From: an uncultured Dehalococcoidia bacterium
Lineage (GTDB): Bacteria; Chloroflexota; Dehalococcoidia; Lucifugimonadales; GCA-2712585
Length of the DNA: 64,000 nucleotides
NCBI GenBank assembly: GCA_958295715.1
Contig: OY282371.1
Location: forward strand, 186,001 to 250,000
Direction of reading: 5' to 3'
Shown here in pieces: positions 53,063 to 61,133 of the stretch (position 1 is the first letter of the stretch; each line of letters opens with the position of its first letter). Under the pieces are notes generated by a model that saw only the letters and a program-made list of their open reading frames with translations, had not been told where the DNA came from and did not search any database. Both the position numbers and the translations under genes were made by a program.

Positions 53063-53530
53063 TTGACTCAACACACGCCTGATACGGTCGCCGACCTTTC
53101 ATCCCCCAAGCGGGGCATTACCGGCGGGCAGGGTCGCCTCTTGCTGGTGGGGGTGGTCCTGCTGCTGGCCGTGGCCTATCTGGTTTACGCCGCCTTTCCC
53201 GGCAGCGCCAGCTACTACTTCACGGTGGATGAGTTGGCCGTCTTCGATGGCGAGGTTGAGGGCAGGACCCTACGAGTGAAGGGGAAGCTGGCCCCCGACT
53301 CATTCACCCGCGAGGAAGGCGGCACCATGGCGGCCTTCGCCCTCATTTCGGGCGACAGCGTTCTGCCCGCGACCTACGACGGGGTTGTTCCCGACCTCTT
53401 CTTCAACGCGCACTCGGAGATAATTCTCCAGGGCAGCTACAAGGTCGGAGAGGCCTTTCACGCCGACACGGTGAGTGTGTTGTGTCCCACGAAGTACCAA
53501 GCCTTGGAAGAGGCGGGAGAGACCGCCTAA
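53063..53530 (+). CDS. ccmE: Cytochrome c maturation haem chaperone CcmE (CXXXY type)
   Basis: 155 residues, TTG start. One N-terminal membrane helix (about 25-45) anchors an OB-fold domain outside the cytoplasm: YYFTVDELAVFDGEVEGRTLRVKG, LPATYDGVVPDLFFNAHSEIILQGSY. In most CcmE the haem is held covalently by His in HXXXY; here the matching place is CPTKY (Cys141, Tyr145), the CXXXY form described in archaea and sulphate reducers. Other ccm genes are not in the window, so it is away from a ccm operon. Confidence 0.9.
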   Translation: MTQHTPDTVADLSSPKRGITGGQGRLLLVGVVLLLAVAYLVYAAFPGSASYYFTVDELAVFDGEVEGRTLRVKGKLAPDSFTREEGGTMAAFALISGDSVLPATYDGVVPDLFFNAHSEIILQGSYKVGEAFHADTVSVLCPTKYQALEEAGETA

Positions 53531-53555
53531 GGGCCTATCGCGCCCCGGTTCCCGG

Positions 53556-54422
53556 CTAAATGTCGTAGGCGTCCAGCAACTCCTGAGTCGTCTTCTGCTT
53601 CACCTTAGACTGGATGGCCTGAATCCGTTGGTTCAGCGTCGGGCGGTCGGCGTTGCGGTAGACGATTCCCACGGGCCACCCGCCGGAGTGTATGGCCTGG
53701 TAGGCCGACGCGTAGTCGGAGGAGTCGTGCTCTTCGGAGATGTCCCACAGCAGAGGGGCAATGCCCTTCCTGGGGTTCCCCTTAAGTATCTGGTAGGTGT
53801 CGTTGTAGGTGGTGCAGGGTGACTGGACGTGAACGATGGCGAAGCCCGGATGGTCCATTCCCGCCGTTATCAGCTTGGCCAGGTCGCGGGGCTTCCCGGA
53901 GAAGCCCGAGGCGATGAAGGAGGCCCCAAGGGTTAGGTAGAGGTCCAAGGGGTTTATGGACTGCTCCAGCTTGCCGTAGGGGGTGGAGCTGGTGGTTACG
54001 CCCAACTCGGTGGTGGGCGAGCTCTGGCCCTTGGTGAGGCCGTAAACGGCGTTATCCATGACCACGGCGGTGATGTCCAGGTTGCGGGCGGCTTGGGGGC
54101 CGATGTGCTCCATGCCGATGCTGAGGAAGTCGCCGTCTCCCGCCACGACGACCACGTTCAGGTCGGGGCGTCCCATCTTGACGCCCATGGCGATGGGCAG
54201 GGTCCTGCCGTGGATGCCGTGGAAGCCGTAGGGCTGGTCTCCCTCCAGGAGGTGGACCAGGTTGCCGGAGCAGCCGATGCCCGCGACGACCACGTTGTTC
54301 TCCATGGGTATCTCCCGGTTGATAATCCTGTCCGACATGGCGAACTCCAAGGCCCGGCGGACGCCGAAGTCGCCGCAGCCGGGGCACCACTTGAAGTCGT
54401 ACTCTGGGTTCTTGGCGCTCAT
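53556..54422 (-). CDS. korB: 2-oxoacid:ferredoxin oxidoreductase beta subunit
   Basis: 288 residues from ATG 54422, overlapping the alpha stop by 4 bases. ThDP/cluster subunit of an enzyme that decarboxylates a 2-oxoacid to its CoA ester and reduces ferredoxin. FKWCPGCGDFGV, VVAGIGCSG and GDGDFLSIGMEH (ThDP motif GDGD) are present. The frame is open far upstream but that part is the alpha gene's antisense overlap and is discarded. Works with the alpha subunit as a two-subunit KorAB-type complex. Confidence 0.93.
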   Translation of the reverse strand: MSAKNPEYDFKWCPGCGDFGVRRALEFAMSDRIINREIPMENNVVVAGIGCSGNLVHLLEGDQPYGFHGIHGRTLPIAMGVKMGRPDLNVVVVAGDGDFLSIGMEHIGPQAARNLDITAVVMDNAVYGLTKGQSSPTTELGVTTSSTPYGKLEQSINPLDLYLTLGASFIASGFSGKPRDLAKLITAGMDHPGFAIVHVQSPCTTYNDTYQILKGNPRKGIAPLLWDISEEHDSSDYASAYQAIHSGGWPVGIVYRNADRPTLNQRIQAIQSKVKQKTTQELLDAYDI

Positions 54423-56134
54423 GCTCTGACCGTCCTCTTGATGCTGGCGTTCACCCGTTCTTTGATGCGCTCCGCAAGCTCGCCCACCTTGAAGGGCAGG
54501 CCGGTGTACTGGGTAATGGCCTCTGCCTTCACCCCTTGGGACCGGAGGGTGGAGGCCCATTGGCCCTGGTAGTTCAGTTCCGGGACTAGGACCAACTCCT
54601 TCTGCCGCAACTCCTCCAGGAGGGCCGGGGGCAGGGGGTGCAGGTACATGGTGAAGTACCAGCCCAGGGGCGTTCCCTCCTCCATTAGGAGTTTGTACGC
54701 CTCGGAGGCCGGGCCTTTGGAGCCGCCCCAGGGCATAACCGCGATGGGTTCCTCCGTGTTCATTCGCTCGTAGGAGCCGTCTTCCAAGAGCTTCAGCTTG
54801 TTGAAGCGGCGCTCGGTCATTTGCACGTGACGCTCGGGCAGGTGGGTGGTGTCCCCAATGGGGTCGTGCTCGCTGCCGTTGGCCACGTAGGAGCCGGGGC
54901 GGCCGGGGATGGGCATGGGGGACGCCCCGGGGCCGTCGTAGCGCATGTACCCGTTGTTGCCGGTGTACACCCTGCGGTTTTCGACCACCACCTTGGAGAG
55001 GTCCGGCTTGGGGATGTTCTGGGCGCGCTCGGCCAGGGACATTTCGCTCATTAGGATGACGGGGCCTTGGTATCGCTCCGCCCAGTTGAAGGCCTGAACG
55101 GTGGCGTAGAAGCACTCCTCCACGGTGCCGGGGGCTATCACCGGGAGGCTAACGTCCCCGTGGGCCGGCCGCATACAGCAGAAGAGGTCCGATTGCTCGG
55201 TCTTGGTGGGGAGGCCCGTGGCGGGGCCGCCGCGCTGCACGTCTACGACAACCATGGGTATCTCCGCCATCCAGGCGAGGCCCAGGCCCTCATTCATAAG
55301 GCTGAAGCCCGGCCCGGCGGTGGCCGTCATGGCCTTCCTGCCGGCGAACCCGGCCCCCAAAAGGGCGGTGAGGGCTTCAATTTCCGAGCTTACCTGGTAG
55401 GCGAACTTACCCGGCCCCACCAGGTTGTGCTCCATCCACACCAGTATGGTGGTGGCGGGGGAGATGGGGTATCCCACGTATATGTCGATGCCGGCGGCCA
55501 TGGCCCCCAGGGATACGGCGTCGTTGCCCTTGACCAGGATTTGTTGGCCCTCCGGCCTCTGGGGGTGGGGAATCGTTCCCAGGCTGAAGCCGCTGCTGAC
55601 GGCCTGCTCTCGGCCCAGAGCCAGGGCCTTGATGTTGGATTCGATGATGGCCTGGTCGTTGGCCCGCCCTCGCGTGAACCGCCTGGTGACGAACTGGACC
55701 AGGTAGTCGTGGGGCATGTTGACCAGGCTTGCGACGGCCCCCAAGACCACCATGTTGGCGGCCCGGGTGTTGCCGGTGGACTTGGCCAGCTTCTCAATGG
55801 GCATTCCGAAGCTCTTCCCGTCGTCCTCCAACTGGAAGTCTTCGGAGTTGTAGATGATTACGCCCTTAGCCCCCACCTCGGAGAGGTGGTTTTCGTAGGC
55901 CGCCTTGTTGAAGGCGACGAGAACGTCCAACTCGTCGCCGGCGCTGAGGATGGGGGAGGTGGAGACGTGGGTTTGGGTCCAGGTGGGGCCTCCCAGTATC
56001 TGGGATGGGAAGGTCGCGAAGGTCTGGGCGTTGTAACCGGCGTGGGCCGCGGCCTGAGCCATGGCCTCCGCCGAGGTGACCATGCCCTGTCCACCCTCAC
56101 CCGCAAAACGGACTACTAGGTCTGTCTTATCCAC
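54419..56134 (-). CDS. korA: 2-oxoacid:ferredoxin oxidoreductase gamma-alpha fusion subunit
   Basis: 571 residues, GTG start (56134), SD GGAGAAG. N-terminal gamma domain: VVRFAGEGGQGMVTSAEAMA, PSQILGGPTWTQTHVS; the alpha domain follows from about 200 with AVSLGAMAAGIDIYVGYPISPATTI, AGPGFSLMNEGLGLAWMAEIPMVVVDVQRGGPATGLPT. Fusion of gamma and alpha is usual for the KorAB class in these bacteria. Preceded by a strong promoter 230 bases upstream and a long leader. Physiologically it feeds low-potential ferredoxin or runs reductive carboxylation. Confidence 0.93.
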   Translation of the reverse strand: MDKTDLVVRFAGEGGQGMVTSAEAMAQAAAHAGYNAQTFATFPSQILGGPTWTQTHVSTSPILSAGDELDVLVAFNKAAYENHLSEVGAKGVIIYNSEDFQLEDDGKSFGMPIEKLAKSTGNTRAANMVVLGAVASLVNMPHDYLVQFVTRRFTRGRANDQAIIESNIKALALGREQAVSSGFSLGTIPHPQRPEGQQILVKGNDAVSLGAMAAGIDIYVGYPISPATTILVWMEHNLVGPGKFAYQVSSEIEALTALLGAGFAGRKAMTATAGPGFSLMNEGLGLAWMAEIPMVVVDVQRGGPATGLPTKTEQSDLFCCMRPAHGDVSLPVIAPGTVEECFYATVQAFNWAERYQGPVILMSEMSLAERAQNIPKPDLSKVVVENRRVYTGNNGYMRYDGPGASPMPIPGRPGSYVANGSEHDPIGDTTHLPERHVQMTERRFNKLKLLEDGSYERMNTEEPIAVMPWGGSKGPASEAYKLLMEEGTPLGWYFTMYLHPLPPALLEELRQKELVLVPELNYQGQWASTLRSQGVKAEAITQYTGLPFKVGELAERIKERVNASIKRTVRA

Positions 56135-56359
56135 AGGTTCTTCTCCGGCGCGATGCAGGCTGATTTGTTGATAGGTGTTTGGTTGTGTGAGTAATGAATG
56201 TCCGAAGGGTTTTAGGCGAGGCCGCCCCTTGGGATTGGGTATTCGGGAGCCGCCGAGGGTGACTTGATAGCGTCATATATTGGGTTTCCGGAGCAAGTCC
56301 GGCTATGTCGAGACATTCTCCCCCGTCTTGGGCGGTGACGATGCGCAAATGGCTAATCC
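56135..56359 (-). promoter_or_regulatory. Long 5' leader of the korAB operon
   Basis: About 220 bases lie between the promoter-derived start (near 56353) and the korA GTG. A short stem CCGGA/TCCGG occurs in it. The 9-bp inverted repeat ATATATTGG (56275-56283) and CCAATATAT (56358-56366) links the leader to the -10 region. I recognise no known riboswitch class. A 73-codon frame on this strand (to 56348) overlaps it and has no family. Confidence 0.4.
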
Positions 56360-56388
56360 AATATATCAGTGTCTTGTTGGGGTGTCAA
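56360..56388 (-). promoter_or_regulatory. Strong promoter of the korAB operon
   Basis: On the minus strand: TTGACA (perfect), 17-base spacer, TATATT (5 of 6). The -10 lies inside one half of a 9-bp inverted repeat whose partner is 75 bases downstream, so a regulator could block the polymerase here. Confidence 0.7.
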
Positions 56389-57084
56389 TCGCCCCCTCCT
56401 CCGTCATTCCCGCTTCTTTCCCCTCTCGTCATTCCCGCGTAGGCGGGAATCCATCCCCAAAGGGCTTGGCACGCTCCCTACGACACTACCGCGTACCACC
56501 TCATCATTCCCACGCAGGCGGGAAGGGCGCGTGCGCCCATTTTTGTTTTGCGGAGCGTTGGGGGCTTCCGAATTCCCGCCCGTTCTTTCCGTCATTCCCG
56601 TGAAAACGGGAATCCATCCCCTCCTACCGCCGGCGTTGCGACAGGCCAACCGCGCCACGGCGCGCTCCCGTCCCCTTTCCGTCATTCCCGTGAAAACGGG
56701 AATGACGGAACCCTACACAGCAGAACCAACGCCCCAACTCCGGCGTCATCCGTAGGCGCCCTAAACGCGGGTGTGGCCGTAACGGGACCGGCTCTTACCG
56801 CCGAGGCGCGGTTGGCCCGGCGCAACGGGGATGGGATGGATTCCCGCCTGCGCGGGAATGACGGAGAGGGAGCAGGAATGACGGATAAGAGGGCGGGAAG
56901 TCGAAGCCGCAACGCAGAACCAACGCTCTTCAAAACATAAGTGGGCGCACGCGCCCTTCCCGCCTGCGCGGGAATGACGGAAAGGGAGTGGGGAGTGGGA
57001 AGGATGGGCCGGCGCGTGCGGTTATGGCGGTCATGGTGGGATGCGACGGGGCGGGCGGTGTGACAGCGACGCGCGAGTTGTGGG
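56389..57084. repeat. Repeat-filled gap: six dRS3-like palindromes
   Basis: Palindromes at 56431, 56506, 56594 and 56684 (both GAAA-loop variants), 56840 and 56957. The module with TTTTGTTTTGCGGAGCGTTGG follows the copy at 56506; a reverse module precedes the copy at 56957. The GTTGCG...CCAACCGCGCCACGGCGCGC companion module lies near 56634-56665. No gene is supported. Confidence 0.85.
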
Positions 57085-57951
57085 TTAGGGGAGGGTTTGG
57101 GCGAAGTCGAGGATGATTCGCGCGAGGTCGCGGGGTCGTTGGAGGGGGACGTCGTGAATGGAGTCCTCCAGCCAACGGACCCGTCCGCGGGGCAGCAGGG
57201 CCCCGGCCTGGGACACTAGCCGCGCCTTGGTCTCGCTGGGCGGGTCCTTGGCGTTCCTGGCGGCGAGGACCAGGGCGGGGCAGCGAACGCGCGGGAAGAG
57301 GAGGGAGGGCTTGTGCTCCCACAGGGCCCTCACTATCTTCATGTGGTTTTCCCTGCTCAGGTTCGGCTTGGCGAAGCCGTCGGCGGCGACGTGGAAGTTG
57401 GACGCTATGATTCCTTCTATCTCCGGGGTCGCGTAGGGGGCCAGGGCGCCCCTTCTTATCCGTTGCGTGACGGCCTCGAGGGTGACGCGTCCGAACCGCG
57501 GCGGGGCCAACTCCGCCTCTGCGCGCTCCCACGTCCAGCCCGGGTTTGCGGAGGGCTCGATGAAGCCGCCGTCCACCATCACCAGGCCGGACACCAGGCC
57601 GGGGCAGGCCGCGGCGCAGTGCAGGGCCACGTTCCCGCCCCAGGAGTGGCCCACCAGCAGGGGGCGTTCAAGGCCCAGGGCCCCCCAGGCCCGCTTCACG
57701 TCGCCGGCCACGGTGTCGAAGTCGTAGCCGTGGCCGGGCTTGTCGCTCTTGCCGTGACCCCGCAGGTCCAGGGCCACCACCCGCCCTTGGGCGGCCAGGA
57801 GGGGGGCCGTTAGGTCCCAGATGCCGCTGTGGGAGGCGAGGCCGTGGAGCAGCAGTACCGGGCGTCCCTGCCCGCCCCAGTCCCGGCGGCGCAGACGGAT
57901 GTCATCGAGGGTTACGACGCCGTCCCTTGGCAGTCCTCCAGACACGGCCAA
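57085..57951 (-). CDS. Alpha/beta hydrolase
   Basis: 288 residues. VLLLHGLASHSGIWD, the nucleophile in VGHSWGGNVALH (Ser about 102), and the C-terminal SIHDVPLQRP with the catalytic His. Triad residues are present, unlike in the hydrolase at 1328. Resembles the epoxide hydrolase/haloalkane-type and lipase-like esterases; the substrate is unknown. SD region before the ATG is poor. Confidence 0.88.
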   Translation of the reverse strand: MAVSGGLPRDGVVTLDDIRLRRRDWGGQGRPVLLLHGLASHSGIWDLTAPLLAAQGRVVALDLRGHGKSDKPGHGYDFDTVAGDVKRAWGALGLERPLLVGHSWGGNVALHCAAACPGLVSGLVMVDGGFIEPSANPGWTWERAEAELAPPRFGRVTLEAVTQRIRRGALAPYATPEIEGIIASNFHVAADGFAKPNLSRENHMKIVRALWEHKPSLLFPRVRCPALVLAARNAKDPPSETKARLVSQAGALLPRGRVRWLEDSIHDVPLQRPRDLARIILDFAQTLP

Positions 57952-57967
57952 ACCTCGTGGGACGGCC

Positions 57968-58063
57968 CTAGAAGGGCGCCCCTTGCAGGCGGCAGGTGAG
58001 CAGCCAGGTCAGCAGCAGAAGGGTTAGGAGGACGGAGACGACTAGGAAGGCGTGCCTAGACAC
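57968..58063 (-). CDS. Possible 31-aa single-helix membrane protein
   Basis: GTG start (58063) preceded by GAAGGAAGGA at the correct distance; the frame reads MSRHAFLVVSVLLTLLLLTWLL then a short Cys-Arg tail. It lies between the alpha/beta hydrolase and tRNA-Gly. It has the form of a small membrane protein but no known family. Confidence 0.35.
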   Translation of the reverse strand: MSRHAFLVVSVLLTLLLLTWLLTCRLQGAPF

Positions 58064-58154
58064 GGGGTCCTTCCTTCATAAAAGATGGGCATAAAAGATG
58101 GGCCTTCAGGGCAGACGAGCATGGGGGCCGGGGTTCTAAAGAGGCTAGTGGGGG

Positions 58155-58228
<74 letters not shown>

Positions 58229-58241
58229 GAGTGACCGTCTC

Positions 58242-58247
58242 ATTATA
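58242..58247 (-). promoter_or_regulatory. -10 element of the tRNA-Gly gene
   Basis: TATAAT on the minus strand, 13 bases before the tRNA's first base. No -35 match at 16-18 bases. Confidence 0.5.
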
Positions 58248-58315
58248 CCTCATTGGTTTAGGGGCGGCGCCGCCGTGAGGCGTCTTGGCGCCATGCGGTT
58301 GGGGTCTTCGCCGCC

Positions 58316-60400
58316 CTAGCCTCCAATCAACGGCGTGGCGTCCTTGATGACCGGGGCGAAGACCAGGGCCACTATGGCCATGAGCTTTAGGAGGATGTTG
58401 AGGGACGGCCCTGAGGTGTCCTTGAACGGGTCGCCGATGGTGTCTCCCACCACGGAGGCCTTGTGGGCCTCCGAACCCTTCCCGCCAAAGTGTCCGAGTT
58501 CAATATACTTCTTGGCGTTGTCCCAAGAGCCGCCGGCGTTGGCCATGGTTATGGCCAGGAGGAAACCGGCGGCCACCGCGCCGAATAGGAGGCCGCCCAG
58601 GGCGTCTTTCCCCAGGACGAGTCCGATGACTATGGGGACCACAATGGCTATGACGCCGGGGAGTATCATCTCGCGGAGGGCGGCCCTGGTGCTAATGTCC
58701 ACGCACTGCACGTAGTCGGGCTTACCCTCGCCGGTCATAATGCCCGGTATCTCCCGGAACTGGCGGCGCACCTCGTTGACGATGTTGAAGGCGGCGCGGC
58801 CCACGGCCTTCATGGTGAGGGCGGAGAACATGAAGGGCAGCATGGCCCCGATGAGCAGTCCCACCAGGGTGCGGTGGTTGAGGAGGTTTAGGACGAGGCT
58901 GCTGTCGTCGTCGGCGGTCTCAAAGAGGCCGACGGCTATGGCGTAGGCGGCCATCAGGGCCAGGGAGGTGAGGGCCGCGGAGCCGATGGCGAAACCCTTG
59001 CCCGTGGCCGCCGTGGTGTTTCCGAGGGCGTCTAGGGCGTCGGTGCGCCGGCGGGCCTCCGGGGCCATGTGGGCCTGTTCGGCTATGCCGCCGGCGTTGT
59101 CGGCCACGGGGCCGTAGGCGTCGGTGGCCAGGGTGATGCCAAGGGTCGACAGCATCCCCACGCCGGCCAGGGCTATCCCGTAGAACCCAAAGAGCTCAAA
59201 GGCCGCCAGGATGGCCCCGGCCACGGCCAGGACCGGGATAACGGTGCTCTGCATCCCCGTGGCCAAGCCGCTGATGACCATGGTGGCGTGTCCCGTTTGG
59301 CTGGTCTCGGCTATGGCCTTGGTGGGGGAGTAGTCGTAGGAGGTGTAGTACTCGGTGATGAGGCCGATTATCACGCCGGCGGCAAGTCCAACCACCACGG
59401 CCCAGAAGGCGTTGAAGTCCACGTCCAGCCAGAGGATGGAGCCAAGGGAAAAGAGGACCACCAGCAGGGCGGAGGCCAGGATGCCTCGTCGCAAGGCCCA
59501 TAGGAGGTCGGAGAAGTTGGCCTTCTCATGACTCCTGACCAGAAAGGTGCCGATGATGGAGGCGACGATGCCTGAGGCGGCGATGAGGAGGGGAAGAACG
59601 ATGAGGTCGTGGTCGTAGGGCAGCCTCTCCCCGATGGAGCCGCCAACGAAGACGATGTTGACGGTGGCCCCCGCCAGGACGATGGCGGCGATGATGGAGC
59701 TTACGTAGGACTCGAAGAGGTCGGCCCCCATGCCCGCCACGTCGCCCACGTTGTCGCCCACGTTATCGGCGATGACGGCGGGGTTCCGGGGGTCGTCTTC
59801 GGGGATGCCGGCCTCAACCTTTCCAACCAGGTCGGCCCCCACGTCGGCGGCCTTGGTGTAGATGCCGCCGCCCACCCTGGCGAACAGGGCGATGGACGAG
59901 GCGCCCAGGCCGAATCCCGCCACGTAGGTGATGTCTTGGTAGATAGCGTACAGGATGGTGATGCCCAAGATGCCGAGGCCCACCACGGTTAGGCCCATTA
60001 CCGCGCCGGAGTTGAAGGCGAGCCGCAGCGCGGGGTTGAAGCCGATTAGGGCGATGGAGGCGGTCCTGGTGTTGGCCCGGATGGCCATGTTCATGCCCAG
60101 GAAGCCGGCCAAGGCCGAGGTGAAGCTGCCCGCCAGGTAGGCTATGGCCGTTCGCGGCACGAGGGAGTCGAACTGTAAGAAGTCGATGACTACCCAGAGG
60201 ACCGCCGCCACGACGATGACGAAGGGCAGGAGCACGAGGTACTCCCGGCGGAGGAAGGCCATGGAGCCGGACTCTATGGCGGCGCCGATGTCGTGGACCT
60301 GGCGGCTGCCCTCCTTCGCCTGCATTATGCGGTAGGCCAGGATGGCGGCAACGCACAGGGCCCCCACTCCCGTTAGGACTGCTATTAGAAAGGTTGGCAT
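58316..60400 (-). CDS. hppA: Membrane-bound pyrophosphatase (H+- or Na+-pumping)
   Basis: 694 residues with about 16 membrane helices. PPi hydrolysis drives ion pumping. Substrate-site motifs DVGADLVGKVEAGIPEDDPRNPAVIADNVGDNVGD (positions about 190-225, shortened here) and DAYGPVADNAGGIAEQ are visible. The GNTTAATGKG stretch has Ala where K+-independent enzymes have Lys, so a K+-dependent type is likely. Whether it pumps H+ or Na+ cannot be read reliably. ATG 60400; the gene follows the translin gene by 52 bases with a candidate promoter between. Confidence 0.95.
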   Translation of the reverse strand: MPTFLIAVLTGVGALCVAAILAYRIMQAKEGSRQVHDIGAAIESGSMAFLRREYLVLLPFVIVVAAVLWVVIDFLQFDSLVPRTAIAYLAGSFTSALAGFLGMNMAIRANTRTASIALIGFNPALRLAFNSGAVMGLTVVGLGILGITILYAIYQDITYVAGFGLGASSIALFARVGGGIYTKAADVGADLVGKVEAGIPEDDPRNPAVIADNVGDNVGDVAGMGADLFESYVSSIIAAIVLAGATVNIVFVGGSIGERLPYDHDLIVLPLLIAASGIVASIIGTFLVRSHEKANFSDLLWALRRGILASALLVVLFSLGSILWLDVDFNAFWAVVVGLAAGVIIGLITEYYTSYDYSPTKAIAETSQTGHATMVISGLATGMQSTVIPVLAVAGAILAAFELFGFYGIALAGVGMLSTLGITLATDAYGPVADNAGGIAEQAHMAPEARRRTDALDALGNTTAATGKGFAIGSAALTSLALMAAYAIAVGLFETADDDSSLVLNLLNHRTLVGLLIGAMLPFMFSALTMKAVGRAAFNIVNEVRRQFREIPGIMTGEGKPDYVQCVDISTRAALREMILPGVIAIVVPIVIGLVLGKDALGGLLFGAVAAGFLLAITMANAGGSWDNAKKYIELGHFGGKGSEAHKASVVGDTIGDPFKDTSGPSLNILLKLMAIVALVFAPVIKDATPLIGG

Positions 60401-60418
60401 TAGTTGATGGTTTAGCTC

Positions 60419-60447
60419 CTTTTGTTGGATGTTGGGCCGGTTGTCAA
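60419..60447 (-). promoter_or_regulatory. Candidate promoter of hppA
   Basis: TTGACA (perfect -35) on the minus strand, 17-base spacer, but CAAAAG as -10 (3 of 6). Confidence 0.3.
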
Positions 60448-60452
60448 ATCGC

Positions 60453-61133
60453 CTAGTCGCCGCCGCCGTTGGGTCCGCCGGGGCCGTTGGATTGGGCGGC
60501 GGCCTCCCATGAGGCCAGCTTCTTTTCCAGGGAGCGCTGCCTCAAGGCCATGGTGAAGTCGCCGCGGGTGCGCTCCAGGGTCCCGCGCACCATGTCGGTG
60601 GTGTGGCGCAGGCCGCCGGTCACGCCCTCCGGGAAGTCTATGGTCACCAGCAGGGCGTAGATGGCGTCCATAACCTCCATCATCTCCTCGCAGTGGCCCC
60701 AGTCGTCCTTGCGGAGGGAGTCTAGGATGTACCGCCGCATCTCTCCGGCGGCGTCCCCCAGCCCCTTCAGGTAGGCCCCCACGTCCACGCCCAGGGGTTC
60801 AGGCTGGGGCAGGCTGCCGCCCGACAGCAGGGCCAGGGTGATGTTGGCCTCGCTGAACTCCTTGCGGGCGTCGGCCAGGAACCCGGCGTGGTATATCTCC
60901 GGGTTGGTCTCCAGGAGGGAAGCCGACTTCCCCAGGCTGGCCCTGCCCTCTGCGATAAGGGCCTTGGCCCGGTCGAATTCGGCGCGGTGAGCGGCGCGGA
61001 TGGCGTTGGCCGACAGGCGGATGACCTGCCTGGAAATGCGGAGGCCCCGCTCCCGGGCGGCGTGGCGCCGTCCGAAGGCGTCCAGGGCCTTGGCCGACAG
61101 GTCGGCGAAGCCGTTGGCGTGGGGAGAAGGCAT
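60453..61133 (-). CDS. Translin-family protein
   Basis: 226 residues, all helical. Features of the translin/TRAX fold: ISRQVIRLSANAIRAAHR, YHAGFLADARKEFSEANITLAL, PLGVDVGAYLKGLGDAAGEMRRY, and a C-terminal helix with RGTLERTRGDF. The acidic residues of ARKEFSEA and GEMRR correspond in position to the nuclease residues of TRAX, so RNA- or ssDNA-cleaving activity is possible. This family is best known in eukaryotes and archaea; bacterial members are rarer. The start codon ATG directly follows the thiE stop (TAGATG), so the two are coupled. Confidence 0.75.
   Translation of the reverse strand: MPSPHANGFADLSAKALDAFGRRHAARERGLRISRQVIRLSANAIRAAHRAEFDRAKALIAEGRASLGKSASLLETNPEIYHAGFLADARKEFSEANITLALLSGGSLPQPEPLGVDVGAYLKGLGDAAGEMRRYILDSLRKDDWGHCEEMMEVMDAIYALLVTIDFPEGVTGGLRHTTDMVRGTLERTRGDFTMALRQRSLEKKLASWEAAAQSNGPGGPNGGGD

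Noticed and set aside
54423-55115. N-terminal extension of korB
   Set aside because: It lies within the korA gene in another frame, is Pro/Arg-rich, and ATG 54422 gives the normal family N-terminus.
13183-56975. CRISPR arrays in the repeat-filled gaps
   Set aside because: Repeats are palindromic, in both orientations, irregularly spaced apart from one local array, and no cas gene is present.
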